A stretch of DNA of 64,000 bases from Shewanella loihica PV-4 (GCF_000016065.1 NC_009092.1:1488001-1552000); one strand, 5' to 3'; numbered from the stretch's first letter, positions 9,096 to 20,818 are shown. Notes: generated by a model not told the origin, from the letters alone. A program made the numbers and translations.

Positions 9096-10424
9096 TTAAA
9101 TCACGGTAGATTGCACCTCGCCATCGACCAGCTTAGTGGTGAGGCGAGCGCCGGTGCGGACATCTTGCGCGCTGTGCAGCACCTTGCCCTCGGTGTCTAG
9201 GGTGATGCTGTAGCCACGGCTCAGGGTCGCCAGTGGGCTGACCGTCTCAAGTTGATGGGCGGCATATTGCAGCGACTTTTCTGCCGAGTTGAGCCTTGCC
9301 TGCATGGCGCTGTGTAATCTTTGGTTCTGATGGGTCAGACGGCTGGCGGCCAAGGCGAGCTGATGGCTGGGAGAGACCTGGTTTAATCTGGCGTGCAGGG
9401 ATTGTTGACGGCGCTCCATCTGGTGCAGCTTACCGGTTAAGGCGGCGCCGAGCCTGAGTTGCAGCTCGTCGAAGCGCTGCTCATATTGCTGCAGGCGACG
9501 CTTGGGATCCTGACGCTCCAACCTGTGGTGTAGCTGGCTGAAACGCTGTGCCTGTTTCAGGCCATAGTGTTGCCAGCCCTGCTTGAGGCGTGTCATGGTC
9601 ATCCTGAGTTTGTCGGCCTTGCTGAGCGCATCCTGGGATAGCAGCTCGGCCGCCGCCGAAGGGGTAGGGGCACGCAGGTCGGCGACATAGTCGCTGATGG
9701 TGGTATCCACCTCATGGCCCACCGCCGAAACCACGGGCAATGCGCTGTTATAGATGGTATGGGCCAGGGCTTCGCTGTTGAAACACCAGAGGTCTTCCAG
9801 TGATCCGCCGCCGCGGGTGAGCAGTAGCACATCCACTTCCATCCTGTCGTTGGCCTGCATGATGGCATGACACAGGGATTTGTCGGCGTGCTCTCCCTGT
9901 ACCTGGCTCGGATAGATGATCACCTCGATAGAGGGGTCGCGTCTCTTGAGAACATGCAGCACGTCTCTGATGGCCGCGCCGGTTGCAGAGGTGACCACCC
10001 CTATGCGTTGAATGTTGCTCGGCAACGGCCGCTTGGTGTCGGCGGCAAACAGGCCTTCGGCGGCCAGCTTCATCTTGAGGGCTTCATATTGCTGAGCCAG
10101 CAGGCCATCGCCGGCGGGGAGCATGGAGTCGATGATCAGCTGATAGTCGCCCCTGGGCTCATAGACGCTGATGGCGCCCTTGACCAACACCTGCTGGCCA
10201 TTGGCCGGACGGAAGGTGACGGCGCGATTGCGGCCCTTAAACATGGCGGCGCGGATTTGGGCGTAATTGTCTTTGAGGGTGAGATACCAGTGGCCCGAGC
10301 TGGGCGCCGAAAAATTGGATATTTCTGCTTCGAGCCAGACTTTACCCAGTTCACCTTCGAGTAATTGCCTCACTTCTCCGTTGAGGCGCGACACGGTGTA
10401 AACATTATTTTTCGGCATTTTCAT
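9096..10424 (-). CDS. xseA: XseA, exonuclease VII large subunit
   Basis: This is the catalytic subunit of the single-strand-specific exonuclease VII. An N-terminal OB-fold lies at about residues 1-100 ([20 protein letters not shown]). The catalytic core follows with the signatures [33 protein letters not shown] and [20 protein letters not shown]. After it comes a long Gln/Arg-rich coiled coil and a C-terminal segment ([16 protein letters not shown]). Length 442 matches the family. It is divergent from guaB, the usual arrangement. Confidence 0.97.
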   Translation of the reverse strand: MKMPKNNVYTVSRLNGEVRQLLEGELGKVWLEAEISNFSAPSSGHWYLTLKDNYAQIRAAMFKGRNRAVTFRPANGQQVLVKGAISVYEPRGDYQLIIDSMLPAGDGLLAQQYEALKMKLAAEGLFAADTKRPLPSNIQRIGVVTSATGAAIRDVLHVLKRRDPSIEVIIYPSQVQGEHADKSLCHAIMQANDRMEVDVLLLTRGGGSLEDLWCFNSEALAHTIYNSALPVVSAVGHEVDTTISDYVADLRAPTPSAAAELLSQDALSKADKLRMTMTRLKQGWQHYGLKQAQRFSQLHHRLERQDPKRRLQQYEQRFDELQLRLGAALTGKLHQMERRQQSLHARLNQVSPSHQLALAASRLTHQNQRLHSAMQARLNSAEKSLQYAAHQLETVSPLATLSRGYSITLDTEGKVLHSAQDVRTGARLTTKLVDGEVQSTVI

Positions 10425-10464
10425 AGGTTTTTTGCTACTAAAGCGACTTTTTTACTATTTTCCA

Positions 10465-10493
10465 TTTACCAGACCCAATATGCAAGGTATAAT
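10465..10493 (+). promoter_or_regulatory. sigma-70 promoter of guaB
   Basis: TTTACC, a 17-bp spacer and a perfect TATAAT, ending 50 bp upstream of the guaB start codon. Confidence 0.7.
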
Positions 10494-10543
10494 CCCGCCG
10501 CAATATTTTACCTCTTATATCACCTACATGGGGAGATGTTGCC

Positions 10544-12010
10544 ATGCTACGTTTAAAAAAAGAAGCACTAACCTTTGATGATGTGTTGCTTGTTCCTGCA
10601 CACTCGACCGTACTCCCTAACACTGCCGTTCTCAAGACTCGCTTAACCCAAAAGATCGAACTCAATATGCCTATCGTGTCTGCAGCCATGGATACCGTGA
10701 CTGAAGCGCGCCTTGCCATCGCCATGGCACAGGAAGGTGGTATTGGTTTCATCCATAAAAATATGAGCATAGAGCAGCAGGCCGAGCAAGTTCGCCAAGT
10801 AAAGATCTATGAAGCCGGTATCGTTCAGCAACCTGTAACGGTCACGCCTAATACCACACTTGAGCAGCTGAAAGTCCTGACCGAGAAGAACGGCTTTGCC
10901 GGATATCCTGTGGTTGACGAAGCCAATGAGTTGGTGGGTATCATCACGGGCCGTGACGTACGTTTCATCACCGACTGGTCTCGCACCGTCGACCAGGTGA
11001 TGACGCCAAAAGAGCGTCTGGTGACTGTTCCTGAAGGTACGCCGCTGGATGAAGTGCAGAAGTTGATGCACGCTCACCGCGTCGAGAAGGTACTGGTCGT
11101 CGACGGTGACTTCAGACTCAAGGGCTTGATCACAGTTAAAGATTTCCAAAAAGCGGAAGAGAAGCCAAACGCCTGTAAAGATGAGTTAGGTCGTCTGCGT
11201 GTCGGCGCCGCCGTAGGTGCCGGTGCCGGTAACGAAGCCCGTGTCGACGCCCTGGTGAAAGCCGGTATCGACGTATTGCTTATCGATTCATCTCACGGCC
11301 ACTCTGAAGGCGTTCTTCAGCGTATTCGCGACACCCGCGCCAAGTACCCAGATCTACAGATCGTCGGTGGTAACGTAGCCACGGCCGAAGGTGCCCTGGC
11401 ACTGGTCGAAGCCGGTGTGAACGCCGTTAAGGTCGGTATTGGCCCTGGCTCTATCTGTACCACTCGTATCGTCACCGGTGTGGGTGTGCCGCAGATCACC
11501 GCAGTATCTGACGCTGCAGCCGCAGTTAAGCACTTAGATATTCCTGTTATCGCCGATGGTGGCATCCGCTTCTCGGGTGACTTGGCTAAGGCGCTGGCTG
11601 CCGGTGCATCATGCATCATGGCGGGCTCTATGTTCGCCGGTACCGACGAGGCGCCAGGTGAAACTGAGCTATACAACGGCCGCGCTTACAAGTCATACCG
11701 CGGCATGGGCTCTCTGGGCGCCATGACACAAGGTTCTTCTGACCGTTACTTCCAAAGCGATAACGCTGCCGACAAGCTGGTACCCGAGGGTATCGAGGGT
11801 CGCGTGCCTTATAAGGGTAAGCTCAAGGAGATCATCCATCAGTACATGGGCGGCCTACGTTCATGCATGGGCCTCACAGGTTGTCCTACCATTAAAGATC
11901 TTAATGAGAAGGCGGAGTTTGTGAAGGTAACCTCGGCGGGTATGGGTGAGTCCCACGTTCACGACGTGACCATCAGCAAAGAAGCGCCTAACTATCGTAG
12001 CCGTTCTTAA
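10544..12010 (+). CDS. guaB: GuaB, IMP dehydrogenase
   Basis: GuaB converts IMP to XMP, the first committed step of GTP synthesis. The TIM barrel is interrupted by two CBS domains (about residues 93-205; [19 protein letters not shown] and [19 protein letters not shown]). The catalytic cysteine is Cys305 in [15 protein letters not shown]. The flap and active-site region [13 protein letters not shown] is present. It has its own promoter at 10465 and is followed by a terminator-like hairpin before guaA. Confidence 0.98.
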   Translation: MLRLKKEALTFDDVLLVPAHSTVLPNTAVLKTRLTQKIELNMPIVSAAMDTVTEARLAIAMAQEGGIGFIHKNMSIEQQAEQVRQVKIYEAGIVQQPVTVTPNTTLEQLKVLTEKNGFAGYPVVDEANELVGIITGRDVRFITDWSRTVDQVMTPKERLVTVPEGTPLDEVQKLMHAHRVEKVLVVDGDFRLKGLITVKDFQKAEEKPNACKDELGRLRVGAAVGAGAGNEARVDALVKAGIDVLLIDSSHGHSEGVLQRIRDTRAKYPDLQIVGGNVATAEGALALVEAGVNAVKVGIGPGSICTTRIVTGVGVPQITAVSDAAAAVKHLDIPVIADGGIRFSGDLAKALAAGASCIMAGSMFAGTDEAPGETELYNGRAYKSYRGMGSLGAMTQGSSDRYFQSDNAADKLVPEGIEGRVPYKGKLKEIIHQYMGGLRSCMGLTGCPTIKDLNEKAEFVKVTSAGMGESHVHDVTISKEAPNYRSRS

Positions 12011-12022
12011 TTATTGAAATCA

Positions 12023-12055
12023 GGCAGTGTCATTGAAAAATACACTGCCTTTTCT
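12023..12055 (+). terminator. hairpin between guaB and guaA
   Basis: GGCAGTGT and ACACTGCC arms with a loop and TTTTCTT. It may partly terminate guaB transcripts before guaA; full separation of guaBA is not implied. Confidence 0.65.
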
Positions 12056-12112
12056 TAAGCCGGGTCTTAATAAATGACATTGGCGAAAAATCTGAAAGAT
12101 AAAAGGTAAAGC

Positions 12113-13690
12113 ATGAGCAACATTCATGATCATAAGATCCTCATACTCGATTTTGGATCTCAGTACACGCAATTGATTGCCCGCCGTATCCGTGAGATCG
12201 GTGTCTACTGTGAGCTTTGGGCCTGGGATGTGTCTGAAGAGCAGATCAAAGCCTTTGCGCCTAACGGCATCATCTTGGCCGGTGGCCCAGAAAGCGTTAC
12301 CGCCGACAACTCGCCTCGTGCACCTGAATATGTGTTTAACGCCGGCGTACCTGTACTCGGCATCTGCTACGGCATGCAGACCATGTCAGAGCAGCTGGGG
12401 GGCAAGGTGATCCAAGGCGTAGGCGAAGGTGAATTCGGTTATGCTCAGGTAGAAGTTCAGGCAGCATCTGAGCTGTTCAAGAGCATCGAAGATGCGGTCA
12501 GCGACAGCGGCAAGGCGCTGCTTGACGTCTGGATGAGCCATGGTGACAAGGTTTCTGAGATCCCTGAAGGTTTCGTGACAGTGGCTAAGACAGACACCTG
12601 TCCTTACGCCGCAATGGCCAACGAAGAGAAGCGTTTCTACGGCGTTCAGTTCCACCCAGAAGTAACCCACACCCGTCAGGGCAAGCGGATGCTCGAGCAT
12701 TTCGCTCTGGATATCTGTCAGTGTGAGGCCAACTGGAAACCTTCTTCTATCATCGAAGACGCGGTTGCTCGTATCAAGGAGCAGGTCGGCGATGACGAGG
12801 TTATCCTAGGTCTGTCTGGTGGTGTGGACTCCTCCGTTGTGGCCATGCTGCTGCACCGCGCCATCGGCAGCAAGCTGACCTGTGTGTTTGTGGACAACGG
12901 TCTGCTGCGTCTGAACGAGGCCGACCAGGTACTTGAGATGTTTGGCGACCACTTCGGTCTCAATATCGTTCACGTCGACGCCGAATCGCGCTTCCTCGAC
13001 GCACTGGCCGGTGAAGCCGAGCCAGAAGCCAAGCGTAAGATCATTGGCAAGGTGTTTGTCGATATCTTCGACGAAGAGTCACGCAAGTGCGTTAACGCCA
13101 AGTGGCTGGCCCAAGGCACCATCTATCCAGACGTTATCGAGTCTGCAGGCAGTGCTACCGGTAAGGCCCACGTGATCAAGTCACACCATAACGTTGGTGG
13201 TCTGCCGGATGATATGGAGCTGGGTCTGGTCGAGCCGCTACGCGAGCTGTTTAAAGATGAAGTGCGTAAGATAGGTCTCGAGCTGGGTCTGCCGTACAAC
13301 ATGCTTTACCGTCACCCATTCCCTGGCCCAGGCCTGGGGGTACGTGTACTGGGCGAAGTGAAGAAAGAGTACTGTGACCTGCTGCGCCGCGCCGATGCTA
13401 TCTTCATCGAAGAGCTGCACAAGGCTGACTTGTACAACAAGGTGAGCCAGGCCTTTACCGTCTTCCTGCCGGTTCGTAGTGTTGGCGTGATGGGCGATGG
13501 TCGTAAGTACGACTGGGTAGTATCCCTGCGTGCGGTAGAAACCATCGACTTCATGACGGCGCACTGGGCACATCTGCCATACGATTTCCTCGGCAGAGTC
13601 TCAAACCGTATCATCAATGAGATCGACGGCATCTCTCGTGTGGTTTACGATATCTCAGGTAAGCCACCTGCAACCATCGAGTGGGAATAA
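12113..13690 (+). CDS. guaA: GuaA, glutamine-hydrolysing GMP synthase
   Basis: GuaA aminates XMP to GMP. The N-terminal class I glutamine amidotransferase domain has the nucleophile Cys85 (GICYGMQTM) and the His/Glu pair in FHPEVTHT. The central ATP pyrophosphatase domain has the P loop [11 protein letters not shown]. The C-terminal dimerisation domain is complete ([13 protein letters not shown]). Length 525 is typical. It follows guaB by 102 bp and ends at a strong terminator. Confidence 0.98.
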   Translation: MSNIHDHKILILDFGSQYTQLIARRIREIGVYCELWAWDVSEEQIKAFAPNGIILAGGPESVTADNSPRAPEYVFNAGVPVLGICYGMQTMSEQLGGKVIQGVGEGEFGYAQVEVQAASELFKSIEDAVSDSGKALLDVWMSHGDKVSEIPEGFVTVAKTDTCPYAAMANEEKRFYGVQFHPEVTHTRQGKRMLEHFALDICQCEANWKPSSIIEDAVARIKEQVGDDEVILGLSGGVDSSVVAMLLHRAIGSKLTCVFVDNGLLRLNEADQVLEMFGDHFGLNIVHVDAESRFLDALAGEAEPEAKRKIIGKVFVDIFDEESRKCVNAKWLAQGTIYPDVIESAGSATGKAHVIKSHHNVGGLPDDMELGLVEPLRELFKDEVRKIGLELGLPYNMLYRHPFPGPGLGVRVLGEVKKEYCDLLRRADAIFIEELHKADLYNKVSQAFTVFLPVRSVGVMGDGRKYDWVVSLRAVETIDFMTAHWAHLPYDFLGRVSNRIINEIDGISRVVYDISGKPPATIEWE

Positions 13691-13719
13691 TCCCGCGATA
13701 AGATGCGTTGAAAGATAGA

Positions 13720-13747
13720 AAGGGGGCATAGTGATATGCCCTTTTTT
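13720..13747 (+). terminator. terminator after guaA
   Basis: GGGGCATA-gtga-TATGCCC followed by TTTTTT. Confidence 0.85.
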
Positions 13748-13836
13748 ATTTGAGTGGCATTAGGTTCCAGCTAGATGAGTAAGCCGAGAAGCTTAGACTA
13801 AACCACGGCCTATTGGACCGAAACGATAGGGATCAG

Positions 13837-14373
13837 ATGAGTAACCCGATAGAGAAGCAAACCAGCCTGGATGAGCAGGCGGTAAAAGATGAAGCCTATA
13901 TGCGCCAAGCCATGGCGCTGGCCGCCCAGGCCGAGTTGCGGGGCGAGGTGCCGGTGGGCGCGCTGTTGGTGAAAGATGATAGTGTGATAGCGACCGGCTA
14001 CAACCTCAGTATCTGCCGCCATGACGCCAGTGCCCACGCTGAGATGGAGTGCATTCGCGCCGCGGGCCAGGTGATGGAAAACTATCGTTTGCTGGATACC
14101 ACCCTCTACGTGACCCTAGAGCCCTGCGCCATGTGCGCCGGCGCCATGGTGCATGCCAGAATTGGTCGATTGGTGTTTGGCGCCGCGGATCTCAAGACGG
14201 GCGCGGCCGGTAGCGTGGTGGATCTGGTGCGCAGCAGCGCCTTCAATCATCAGCTGGAGGTGACCGCTGGGGTGTTGGCCGAGGATTGCGGCGAGCAGCT
14301 CAGCGCCTTCTTTCGCCGGCGGCGTCAGGAGAAGAAGGCGTTGAAGATGGCAGAAAAAAAACAAGGGCAATAG
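13837..14373 (+). CDS. tadA: TadA, tRNA-specific adenosine-34 deaminase
   Basis: TadA deaminates A34 to inosine in tRNA-Arg(ACG). The zinc-deaminase motif is intact: His67-Ala-Glu69 (HAEMECIRAAG) and Pro-Cys97-Ala-Met-Cys100. I chose ATG 13837 over an upstream in-frame TTG at 13813 because the purine-rich ATAGGG lies about 7 bp before the ATG. The basic C-terminal tail (FFRRRRQEKKALKMAEKK) is common in Shewanella and Vibrio versions. Its stop lies inside the downstream terminator stem. Confidence 0.95.
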   Translation: MSNPIEKQTSLDEQAVKDEAYMRQAMALAAQAELRGEVPVGALLVKDDSVIATGYNLSICRHDASAHAEMECIRAAGQVMENYRLLDTTLYVTLEPCAMCAGAMVHARIGRLVFGAADLKTGAAGSVVDLVRSSAFNHQLEVTAGVLAEDCGEQLSAFFRRRRQEKKALKMAEKKQGQ

Positions 14374-14386
14374 GCCCTTGTTTTTT
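14361..14386 (+). terminator. terminator overlapping the tadA stop
   Basis: ACAAGGGC-aatag-GCCCTTGT followed by TTTTT. The A run on its left also makes it a plausible terminator for minus-strand transcripts coming from mltF and the small ORF. Confidence 0.85.
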
Positions 14387-14418
14387 ATGCGTTGTTCGCT
14401 TGTTTGGTGTCGCCTTGA

Positions 14419-14556
14419 TTAGTCGATTGGACTCAGGCTGCCAGTTTGCTTAATGAAGGTGAAGAACTGCTTCTGTCGATTGATGGTGTGTTGGTGGCGT
14501 ATCTTAAGCAGGGTTCTTCGCCGTGAAGACAGATTGTTTAAGGTTTTTTTTCTCAT
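14419..14556 (-). CDS. Small very basic protein (45 aa), function unknown
   Basis: This ORF is supported by an excellent ribosome binding site: GGAGG at 14563-14567 lies exactly 6 bp before the ATG at 14556. The product starts MRKKTLNNLSSRRRTLLKIR and is rich in Arg/Lys (about 12 of 45), with an amphipathic QKQFFTFIKQ segment and a short LSPID end. It begins about 50 bp after the mltF stop on the same strand and is followed by the bidirectional hairpin at 14361, so it is probably cotranscribed with mltF. I recognise no family. It could be a nucleic-acid-binding small protein, but nothing in the sequence proves that. Confidence 0.55.
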   Translation of the reverse strand: MRKKTLNNLSSRRRTLLKIRHQHTINRQKQFFTFIKQTGSLSPID

Positions 14557-14606
14557 GTTGAACCTCCGTAGGGCCGTTACCCAGACAATCACAGGCCGCG
14601 TCATAT

Positions 14607-16037
14607 CTAGTTGGGCTGCGCGGCGGAAATCTCGCTTTGTGATTGTTTTTCCGCCGTTTGTTGTTGCGCTTCCATCACCTCATCTTGTAGTTGTTGATTC
14701 TGATTGTCAATCCATACCAAGGTGTCGTAGTAGCGCCTGATGTTATCCACGTAGTGAACCGCCTCGCTGCCGCGGGCATAACCGTAGCGGGTCTGCTTGT
14801 AGTATTTACGCTTCTGCAGCAGGGGCAATACCTTCTTCAGATCGCGCCAGGCACTGGGGTTAAGCCCCATAGATTGTGCCAGCTTGCGGGCATCTTCCAC
14901 ATGGCCATAGCCTATGTTGTAGGAGGCCAGGGCAAACCACATGCGCTGATTTTCCGGAATCGACTCAGGCAGGCGATTGAGTATGTCGCTCAGGTATTTG
15001 GCGCCGCCGCGTATGCTCTGCTCAGGGTCGAGACGGTTGTCGATCCCCATCTGCTTGGCCGTGGGCAGGGTGAGCATCATCATGCCGCGCACGCCGGTGG
15101 GCGAACGGGCATTGGGGTTCCAATGGGACTCCTGATAGGCGGTGGCCGCTAGCTTACGCCAGTCGAGATCGCCGGCATATTCGACGAAGTTGTCGCGGTA
15201 CTTGGGCAGCCGACTATCTATGGCGCGCAGGAAGGCGCGGGTGTCCACATAGTCGAAGCGCTTCACATGGGCGAAATATTTTTCGTTCAGGTGGGCCAGG
15301 GTGCCGGCTCTTTTTTCCTGATGCCAGAAGCTTAGCAGGTCACTCATCAGCTGATCGCTGCCATTGGGCGGCAGCAGCCAGACCACGGCCTGTCCCTCAC
15401 GCAGCACAGGACCGGCCCTGAGCTCAGGCATATAGCGGCGGTTGATCTCGAAGGTGGTCGAATCGGCTATGGTGTAGCTAATCTCGTCGCGGGCGATCAT
15501 CGCCAGCAGCTCTTCGCTGTCCTTATCCCACTGTTGATCCCATACCAGCTCAGGGTAGAGCTTTTGCATCTCCGCCAGGGTCTCGATAAAGGAGGAGTCT
15601 GAGATCACGGTAATGTTGTCATCCAACTGACTCACATCCGTTGGGTACTTGGCCCCCTGTTTGTAGACCAGCACCTGATTAACATAGTAGAGCGGCGGCC
15701 CCAGCCTGAACTGCTCCCTGCGGCTCTGGGTGTCGGCCAGCCCGGCGGCGATCAGGTCTATCTCACCATTTCGCATCGCCTGGTAGAGATCGCTGATGGT
15801 GGGGTAGGGCTGCATGTTGAGCGTGAGCCCCTGATGCTTGGCGAAACGCTCGGCCATCTCATAGTCAAAGCCTGCGAGGCCTTGACCCGTGGTGACATAG
15901 ATCTGCGCGCCGTAAAGGGTACCCACGTTGAGCTGGGTTTTCGGCTGGGTTTCAACTGCTTTTGCTGCGTCCACGCGCTCGCCCTGACAGCCTGTCAGTA
16001 GCGATACACAGAATAGAATCAGCAGGAAACTTCTCAT
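14607..16037 (-). CDS. mltF: MltF, membrane-bound lytic murein transglycosylase F
   Basis: This outer-membrane lipoprotein cleaves peptidoglycan glycan strands to 1,6-anhydromuropeptides. The lipoprotein signal ends in LLTGC (Cys17). A periplasmic solute-binding-type regulatory domain lies at about residues 40-265. It is followed by a family 1 transglycosylase domain whose catalytic glutamate is in [13 protein letters not shown], with the downstream GVRGMMMLT and [15 protein letters not shown] motifs. Length is 476. It is divergent from purL, as in many gammaproteobacteria. Confidence 0.95.
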   Translation of the reverse strand: MRSFLLILFCVSLLTGCQGERVDAAKAVETQPKTQLNVGTLYGAQIYVTTGQGLAGFDYEMAERFAKHQGLTLNMQPYPTISDLYQAMRNGEIDLIAAGLADTQSRREQFRLGPPLYYVNQVLVYKQGAKYPTDVSQLDDNITVISDSSFIETLAEMQKLYPELVWDQQWDKDSEELLAMIARDEISYTIADSTTFEINRRYMPELRAGPVLREGQAVVWLLPPNGSDQLMSDLLSFWHQEKRAGTLAHLNEKYFAHVKRFDYVDTRAFLRAIDSRLPKYRDNFVEYAGDLDWRKLAATAYQESHWNPNARSPTGVRGMMMLTLPTAKQMGIDNRLDPEQSIRGGAKYLSDILNRLPESIPENQRMWFALASYNIGYGHVEDARKLAQSMGLNPSAWRDLKKVLPLLQKRKYYKQTRYGYARGSEAVHYVDNIRRYYDTLVWIDNQNQQLQDEVMEAQQQTAEKQSQSEISAAQPN

Positions 16038-16359
16038 TAAGTTACTATTTTTTAATCCGTTTTATAAAACGCGGCCGATGATTATATCACAAGCTGGTCA
16101 AAGGCAATAATGGCGATTATGTCGGCAGAGTTTGGTTGTTTTTTGTTGGATGATTTTAGCGTTTTGCCAGCTTAAGTATGGGGCATGAATTTGGCGCCGC
16201 GCCAGTTTCTTTGTTACGTAAAGCTGTTTTCGCGCTATGGTGATAATAAATCGAGGGAAACGCTGTTTTGAAGCCATGCTACGGATGATTTGTGCCCCAC
16301 ATTTCCCTATAATAGCGCCAGATCTGACCCTGCAATTATAAATAATAAGGTGAAAAGAC

Positions 16360-19300
16360 GTGATGGAGATCATCCGCGGAGCCCCTGCATTATCAGCGTT
16401 TAGAGTCCAAAAGCTAATGGAGGCCTGTCAGAGTGCGGCGCTTCCAGTACAAGATATCTATGCTGAGTTCATTCATTTAGCCGATTTAACAGAGGCGTTG
16501 GACGCTGGCGAAACCCAGCAGCTAGCCAAACTGTTAACCTATGGACCTGCGATTGAAGCACATGCGCCCCAAGGCAACTTGTACTTCGTAACGCCGCGTC
16601 CGGGCACCATCTCTCCATGGTCGTCTAAAGCGACCGACATCGCTCATAACTGTGGTCTGAACAAGGTCAAGCGCCTAGAGCGCGGTATCGCCTACTATGT
16701 TCAGGCCGATAATCTGGATCACGCCCAGCAGAAGCAGCTGCTTGGCCTGCTGCACGACCGCATGGTCGAAGTGGTTCTGCCAGATTTCGAGCAGGCGAGC
16801 AGCCTGTTTGCCCGCACCGAGCCTGCGGTCTTTACCAGCGTCGACGTGCTGGGTGAAGGCAAGGCGGCACTGGAAGCGGCTAACGTTAAACTGGGTCTGG
16901 CGCTGGCGCCGGATGAGATCGACTACCTGGTAGAGAACTTCCAGCGTCTGAATCGTAACCCTAATGATGTCGAGCTGATGATGTTTGCCCAGGCAAACTC
17001 GGAGCACTGCCGTCACAAGATCTTCAACGCCGACTGGACCATCGACGGCGAGGTACAGCCAAAGTCGCTGTTCAAGATGATCAAGAACACCTTCGAGAAG
17101 ACCCCAGATCACGTGTTATCTGCCTACAAAGATAACGCCGCCGTGATGGAAGGTTCTGTCGCCGGTCGCTTCTTCCCCGAGCCAAATGGGGTGTACGCCT
17201 ATCATACCGAGCCTATGCATATCCTGATGAAGGTGGAGACTCACAACCACCCGACGGCCATCAGCCCATACCCGGGGGCGGCCACAGGTTCTGGCGGTGA
17301 GATCCGCGACGAAGGCGCAACCGGCCGTGGCTCTAAGCCAAAGGCGGGCCTCACCGGCTTTAGCGTATCAAACCTTAAGATCCCAGGCTTCGTTCAGCCA
17401 TGGGAAGGCGATTATGGTAAGCCAGATCGCATCGTGACCGCGCTGGATATCATGACCGAAGGTCCACTGGGCGGCGCGGCCTTTAACAACGAATTTGGTC
17501 GTCCGGCGCTGCTGGGCTACTTCCGTACCTATGAGCAAGAAGTCTCGAGCCACAACGGCGTCGAGGTACGTGGCTATCACAAGCCAATCATGCTTGCCGG
17601 TGGTCTGGGTAATATCCGTGAAGAGCACGTGCAGAAGGGTGAGATCACCGTCGGCGCTAAGCTAATCGTTCTGGGTGGCCCTGCGATGAACATCGGCCTG
17701 GGCGGCGGCGCGGCATCTTCAATGGCTTCAGGCCAATCGAGTGAAGATCTCGACTTTGCCTCGGTACAACGTGATAACCCAGAGATGGAGCGTCGCTGTC
17801 AGGAAGTGATCGATCGCTGCTGGCAGATGGGCGAAGCCAACCCGATTCAATTTATCCACGACGTGGGTGCGGGCGGTCTGTCAAACGCCTTCCCTGAGCT
17901 GGTGGACGACGGTGGACGCGGCGGTCGTTTCGAGCTGCGCAACGTGCCATCGGACGAGCCTGGCATGAGCCCGCTGGAGATCTGGTGTAACGAGTCGCAA
18001 GAGCGTTATGTACTCTCTGTGGCGCCGGAAAACCTCGAGCTGTTCACCGCCATCTGTGAGCGTGAGCGCGCGCCATTTGCCGTGGTGGGTGAGGCAACCG
18101 AAGAGCGTCACCTGACCCTGTCGGATGAACACTTCGACAACAAGCCTATCGATCTGCCGCTAGAGGTTCTTCTAGGCAAGGCGCCTAAGATGAGCCGTGA
18201 CGTGGTGTCGCAAAAGGCGGACTCGCCTGCGCTGGCACAAGAGACAATTGAGCTCAAAGACGCGGTGCGCCGCGTACTGCGTCTGCCAACCGTTGCCGAG
18301 AAGACCTTCCTGATCACTATCGGTGACCGTACGGTTACCGGTCTGGTGAATCGCGACCAGATGGTCGGTCCTTGGCAGGTGCCTGTGGCCGACTGCGCCG
18401 TAACCGCATCAAGTTTTGATTCTTACAGCGGTGAAGCCATGTCTATGGGCGAGCGTACGCCGCTGGCACTGCTAGACTTTGGTGCCTCGGCGCGCATGGC
18501 GGTAGCCGAATCTATCATGAACATCGCCGGTAGCGATATCGGTTCACTCAAGCGTATCAAGCTGTCGGCCAACTGGATGTCTGCCGCGGGTCACCCGGGT
18601 GAAGACGCAGGTCTGTACGAGGCGGTCAAGGCCGTGGGCGAAGAGCTGTGTCCCGAGCTGGATCTCACCATCCCAGTGGGTAAAGACTCAATGTCGATGA
18701 AGACGGCCTGGCAGGACGGCGGCGAAGATAAGACGGTTACCTCGCCTATGTCGCTGGTGATCACTGCCTTCGGTGCGGTGCAAGATATTCGTAAGACCGT
18801 AACCCCAGAGCTGAGAAGCGACAAGGGTGATACCGAGCTGCTGCTGGTCGACCTTAGCCAGGGCGAGCGTCGTCTGGGCGGTTCATGTCTGGCGCAGGTA
18901 TACGGTGAGCTGGGCGACAAGGCGCCAGACTTAGCCGATGCGGCATTGCTGCGCGGCTTCTTCGAGGTGACTCAGGCGCTGGTGGCCGATAAGGCACTGC
19001 TGGCCTATCACGACCGTAGCGACGGTGGTCTGTTCACGACGCTGGTTGAGATGGCGTTCGCCGGTAACACGGGTCTGGATGTGGATCTCAGCGCGCTGAC
19101 GGGCACTCATTTAGAGCGTCTGTTCAACGAAGAGCTGGGCGCCGTTATTCAGGTGCGCGCAGCCGATAGCCAGGCGATCAAGGCGCAGTATCAGGCGGCC
19201 GGTGTGGCTTGCCGTGTGGTTGCTAAGCCAGTGGCTGGCGACAGCATCATCATCCGCGATGCAGGGGCCGAGGTATTGGCCGAGTCACGCACCGAGCTGC

Positions 19301-20244
19301 GTACCATCTGGGCTGAGACCACCTATCGCATGCAGGCGATGCGTGACAACCCTGAGTGTGCAGAGGAAGAGTTCAAGCTCAAGCAGGTGGCCGATGCCCC
19401 AGGTTTGACAGTCGATCTCAAGTTCGACCCGAGCGAAGATATCGCCGCGCCTTATATCCTCAAGGGCACAGCGCCTAAGATGGCTATCCTGCGTGAGCAG
19501 GGGGTTAACTCTCACCTCGAGATGGCCGCCGCCTTCGACCGCGCCGGCTTCGAGAGCCGCGACGTTCACATGTCTGACATCCTCTCGGGCCGTATCAGCC
19601 TGGAAGAGTTCCAGGGCCTGGCGGCCTGCGGTGGCTTCTCCTACGGTGACGTACTGGGCGCCGGTGAAGGTTGGGCCAAGTCGATTCTGTTTAACAGCCG
19701 TGCCCGCGAAGAGTTCAGCCGCTTCTTCGAGCGTAACGACAGCTTTGCCCTCGGGGTATGTAACGGTTGTCAGATGCTCTCTAACCTGAAAGATATCATT
19801 CCGGGTACCGAGCATTGGCCACACTTCGTGCGTAACCGCTCCGAGCGTTTCGAGGCGCGTTTCAGCCTGGTGGAAGTGCAGAAGAGCCCATCCTTCTTCT
19901 TTGAAGGCATGGAAGGTTCTCGTATGCCGATCGCCGTATCGCACGGTGAGGGTCGCGCCGAGTTTGCATCGCCTGAGGCGCTGGCCGCCGCAGAGGCATC
20001 TGGCACTATCGCCCTGCGCTTCGTCGATGGCCATGGCCAGGTAGCGACGCAGTACCCAGAGAACCCTAACGGCTCACCAAACGCCTTAACCGGTATCTGT
20101 AGCACAGACGGTCGCGTCACCATCATGATGCCGCACCCTGAACGTGTGTTTAGAACCGTGGCGAACTCTTGGCATCCTGACGAGTGGGGCGAAGATAGCC
20201 CATGGATGAGAATGTTCAGAAACGTTCGCGCTAAATTAGGTTAA
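16360..20244 (+). CDS. purL: PurL, phosphoribosylformylglycinamidine synthase
   Basis: This is the large single-chain FGAM synthase of purine synthesis: FGAR plus glutamine plus ATP gives FGAM. The order is an N-terminal PurS-like domain, a linker, two AIRS-like ATP domains ([20 protein letters not shown]) and a C-terminal amidotransferase with Cys1134 (GVCNGCQML) and [12 protein letters not shown] 16360 is preferred: it gives the conserved MMEI start and AAGG lies 9 bp upstream, while ATG 16363 is 12 bp away. A TATAAT at 16308-16313 is the likely -10. Length 1294 is normal. Confidence 0.97.
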   Translation: MMEIIRGAPALSAFRVQKLMEACQSAALPVQDIYAEFIHLADLTEALDAGETQQLAKLLTYGPAIEAHAPQGNLYFVTPRPGTISPWSSKATDIAHNCGLNKVKRLERGIAYYVQADNLDHAQQKQLLGLLHDRMVEVVLPDFEQASSLFARTEPAVFTSVDVLGEGKAALEAANVKLGLALAPDEIDYLVENFQRLNRNPNDVELMMFAQANSEHCRHKIFNADWTIDGEVQPKSLFKMIKNTFEKTPDHVLSAYKDNAAVMEGSVAGRFFPEPNGVYAYHTEPMHILMKVETHNHPTAISPYPGAATGSGGEIRDEGATGRGSKPKAGLTGFSVSNLKIPGFVQPWEGDYGKPDRIVTALDIMTEGPLGGAAFNNEFGRPALLGYFRTYEQEVSSHNGVEVRGYHKPIMLAGGLGNIREEHVQKGEITVGAKLIVLGGPAMNIGLGGGAASSMASGQSSEDLDFASVQRDNPEMERRCQEVIDRCWQMGEANPIQFIHDVGAGGLSNAFPELVDDGGRGGRFELRNVPSDEPGMSPLEIWCNESQERYVLSVAPENLELFTAICERERAPFAVVGEATEERHLTLSDEHFDNKPIDLPLEVLLGKAPKMSRDVVSQKADSPALAQETIELKDAVRRVLRLPTVAEKTFLITIGDRTVTGLVNRDQMVGPWQVPVADCAVTASSFDSYSGEAMSMGERTPLALLDFGASARMAVAESIMNIAGSDIGSLKRIKLSANWMSAAGHPGEDAGLYEAVKAVGEELCPELDLTIPVGKDSMSMKTAWQDGGEDKTVTSPMSLVITAFGAVQDIRKTVTPELRSDKGDTELLLVDLSQGERRLGGSCLAQVYGELGDKAPDLADAALLRGFFEVTQALVADKALLAYHDRSDGGLFTTLVEMAFAGNTGLDVDLSALTGTHLERLFNEELGAVIQVRAADSQAIKAQYQAAGVACRVVAKPVAGDSIIIRDAGAEVLAESRTELRTIWAETTYRMQAMRDNPECAEEEFKLKQVADAPGLTVDLKFDPSEDIAAPYILKGTAPKMAILREQGVNSHLEMAAAFDRAGFESRDVHMSDILSGRISLEEFQGLAACGGFSYGDVLGAGEGWAKSILFNSRAREEFSRFFERNDSFALGVCNGCQMLSNLKDIIPGTEHWPHFVRNRSERFEARFSLVEVQKSPSFFFEGMEGSRMPIAVSHGEGRAEFASPEALAAAEASGTIALRFVDGHGQVATQYPENPNGSPNALTGICSTDGRVTIMMPHPERVFRTVANSWHPDEWGEDSPWMRMFRNVRAKLG

Positions 20245-20270
20245 CCTAAGCTTAGTGGTTTAATTGATGC

Positions 20271-20304
20271 AAAAAGGGCCTCGAAAATTCGAGGCCCTTT
20301 TTTT
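20271..20304 (+). terminator. terminator after purL
   Basis: Near-perfect palindrome AAAAAGGGCCTCG-aaaatt-CGAGGCCC followed by seven T residues. It is symmetric, so it may work on both strands. Confidence 0.9.
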
Positions 20305-20534
20305 ATACCCATAAAGAGTTAGTTTAAACCCACACAGATACATGCACTTAGCCTTACTTTATTACATTCTGAACTGCTAAACAGCCATAAAGTAGGGGTA
20401 TCGACGGATTTTTCCTTTAATTCGCGCAAATCACGCTTAATGGGATCTGCCCCGAAAATCGCTAAAAGGCGATATTATTTATTTAGCGCCTGCTAAACTA
20501 ATCTAAAATCATCTAAACCAAGTCGTTAGAAAGT

Positions 20535-20568
20535 AAAAAGCCACCGTCTTCGAGGAGAAAACGGTGGC
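20535..20568 (-). terminator. terminator of the minus-strand small transcript
   Basis: On the minus strand the stem GCCACCGT / ACGGTGGC is followed by TTTTTA. It lies about 50 bp after the stop of the 25-codon ORF and closes that transcription unit. Confidence 0.8.
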
Positions 20569-20615
20569 CGTTTTGCGCTAACAAAACTTCAAGCAATGGC
20601 GGGTTAAGGTGCTAT

Positions 20616-20693
20616 TTACAGCTCTCTTGCAGTATAGAGTTCAACAAAAGTGCGCTTGTAGCTGTTAACTAGACGATCAAATAGGTTTTTCAT
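20616..20693 (-). CDS. 25-residue small protein or dual-function small RNA
   Basis: The ORF reads MKNLFDRLVNSYKRTFVELY then TAREL. It has a GGAG ribosome binding site 8 bp before its ATG on the minus strand. The peptide can form an amphipathic helix with charged residues spaced 3-4 apart. It sits alone between purL and cydA with its own promoter-like sequence (20790-20818) and terminator (20535-20568), giving a transcript of about 245 nt. The unit could be a small mRNA, a regulatory RNA or both. I recognise no named family. Confidence 0.6.
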   Translation of the reverse strand: MKNLFDRLVNSYKRTFVELYTAREL

Positions 20694-20789
20694 AACGGAT
20701 TCTCCACACAGTGATTAATGATGTGAGCGGAGTGTGGCTTGCCGGGCAACTTCACCGGGTTGATTGAGCCGTCTCCTTAACACAGGCAT

Positions 20790-20818
20790 ATAGTAAGCAA
20801 ATACCGCCTAGGGAACAA
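20790..20818 (-). promoter_or_regulatory. promoter of the small minus-strand transcript
   Basis: On the minus strand TTGTTC, 17 bp, TACTAT. The predicted start of transcription is near 20783, about 90 nt upstream of the small ORF. Confidence 0.5.

Noticed and set aside
16230..16300. PurR-like operator upstream of purL
   Set aside because: The best match (AGGGAAACGCTGTTTT) has three mismatches to the defined positions of the E. coli consensus, too weak to list.
19285..20034. 249-codon open frame antisense to purL
   Set aside because: An artefact of high-GC third positions in purL; purL itself is complete and conserved through this stretch.
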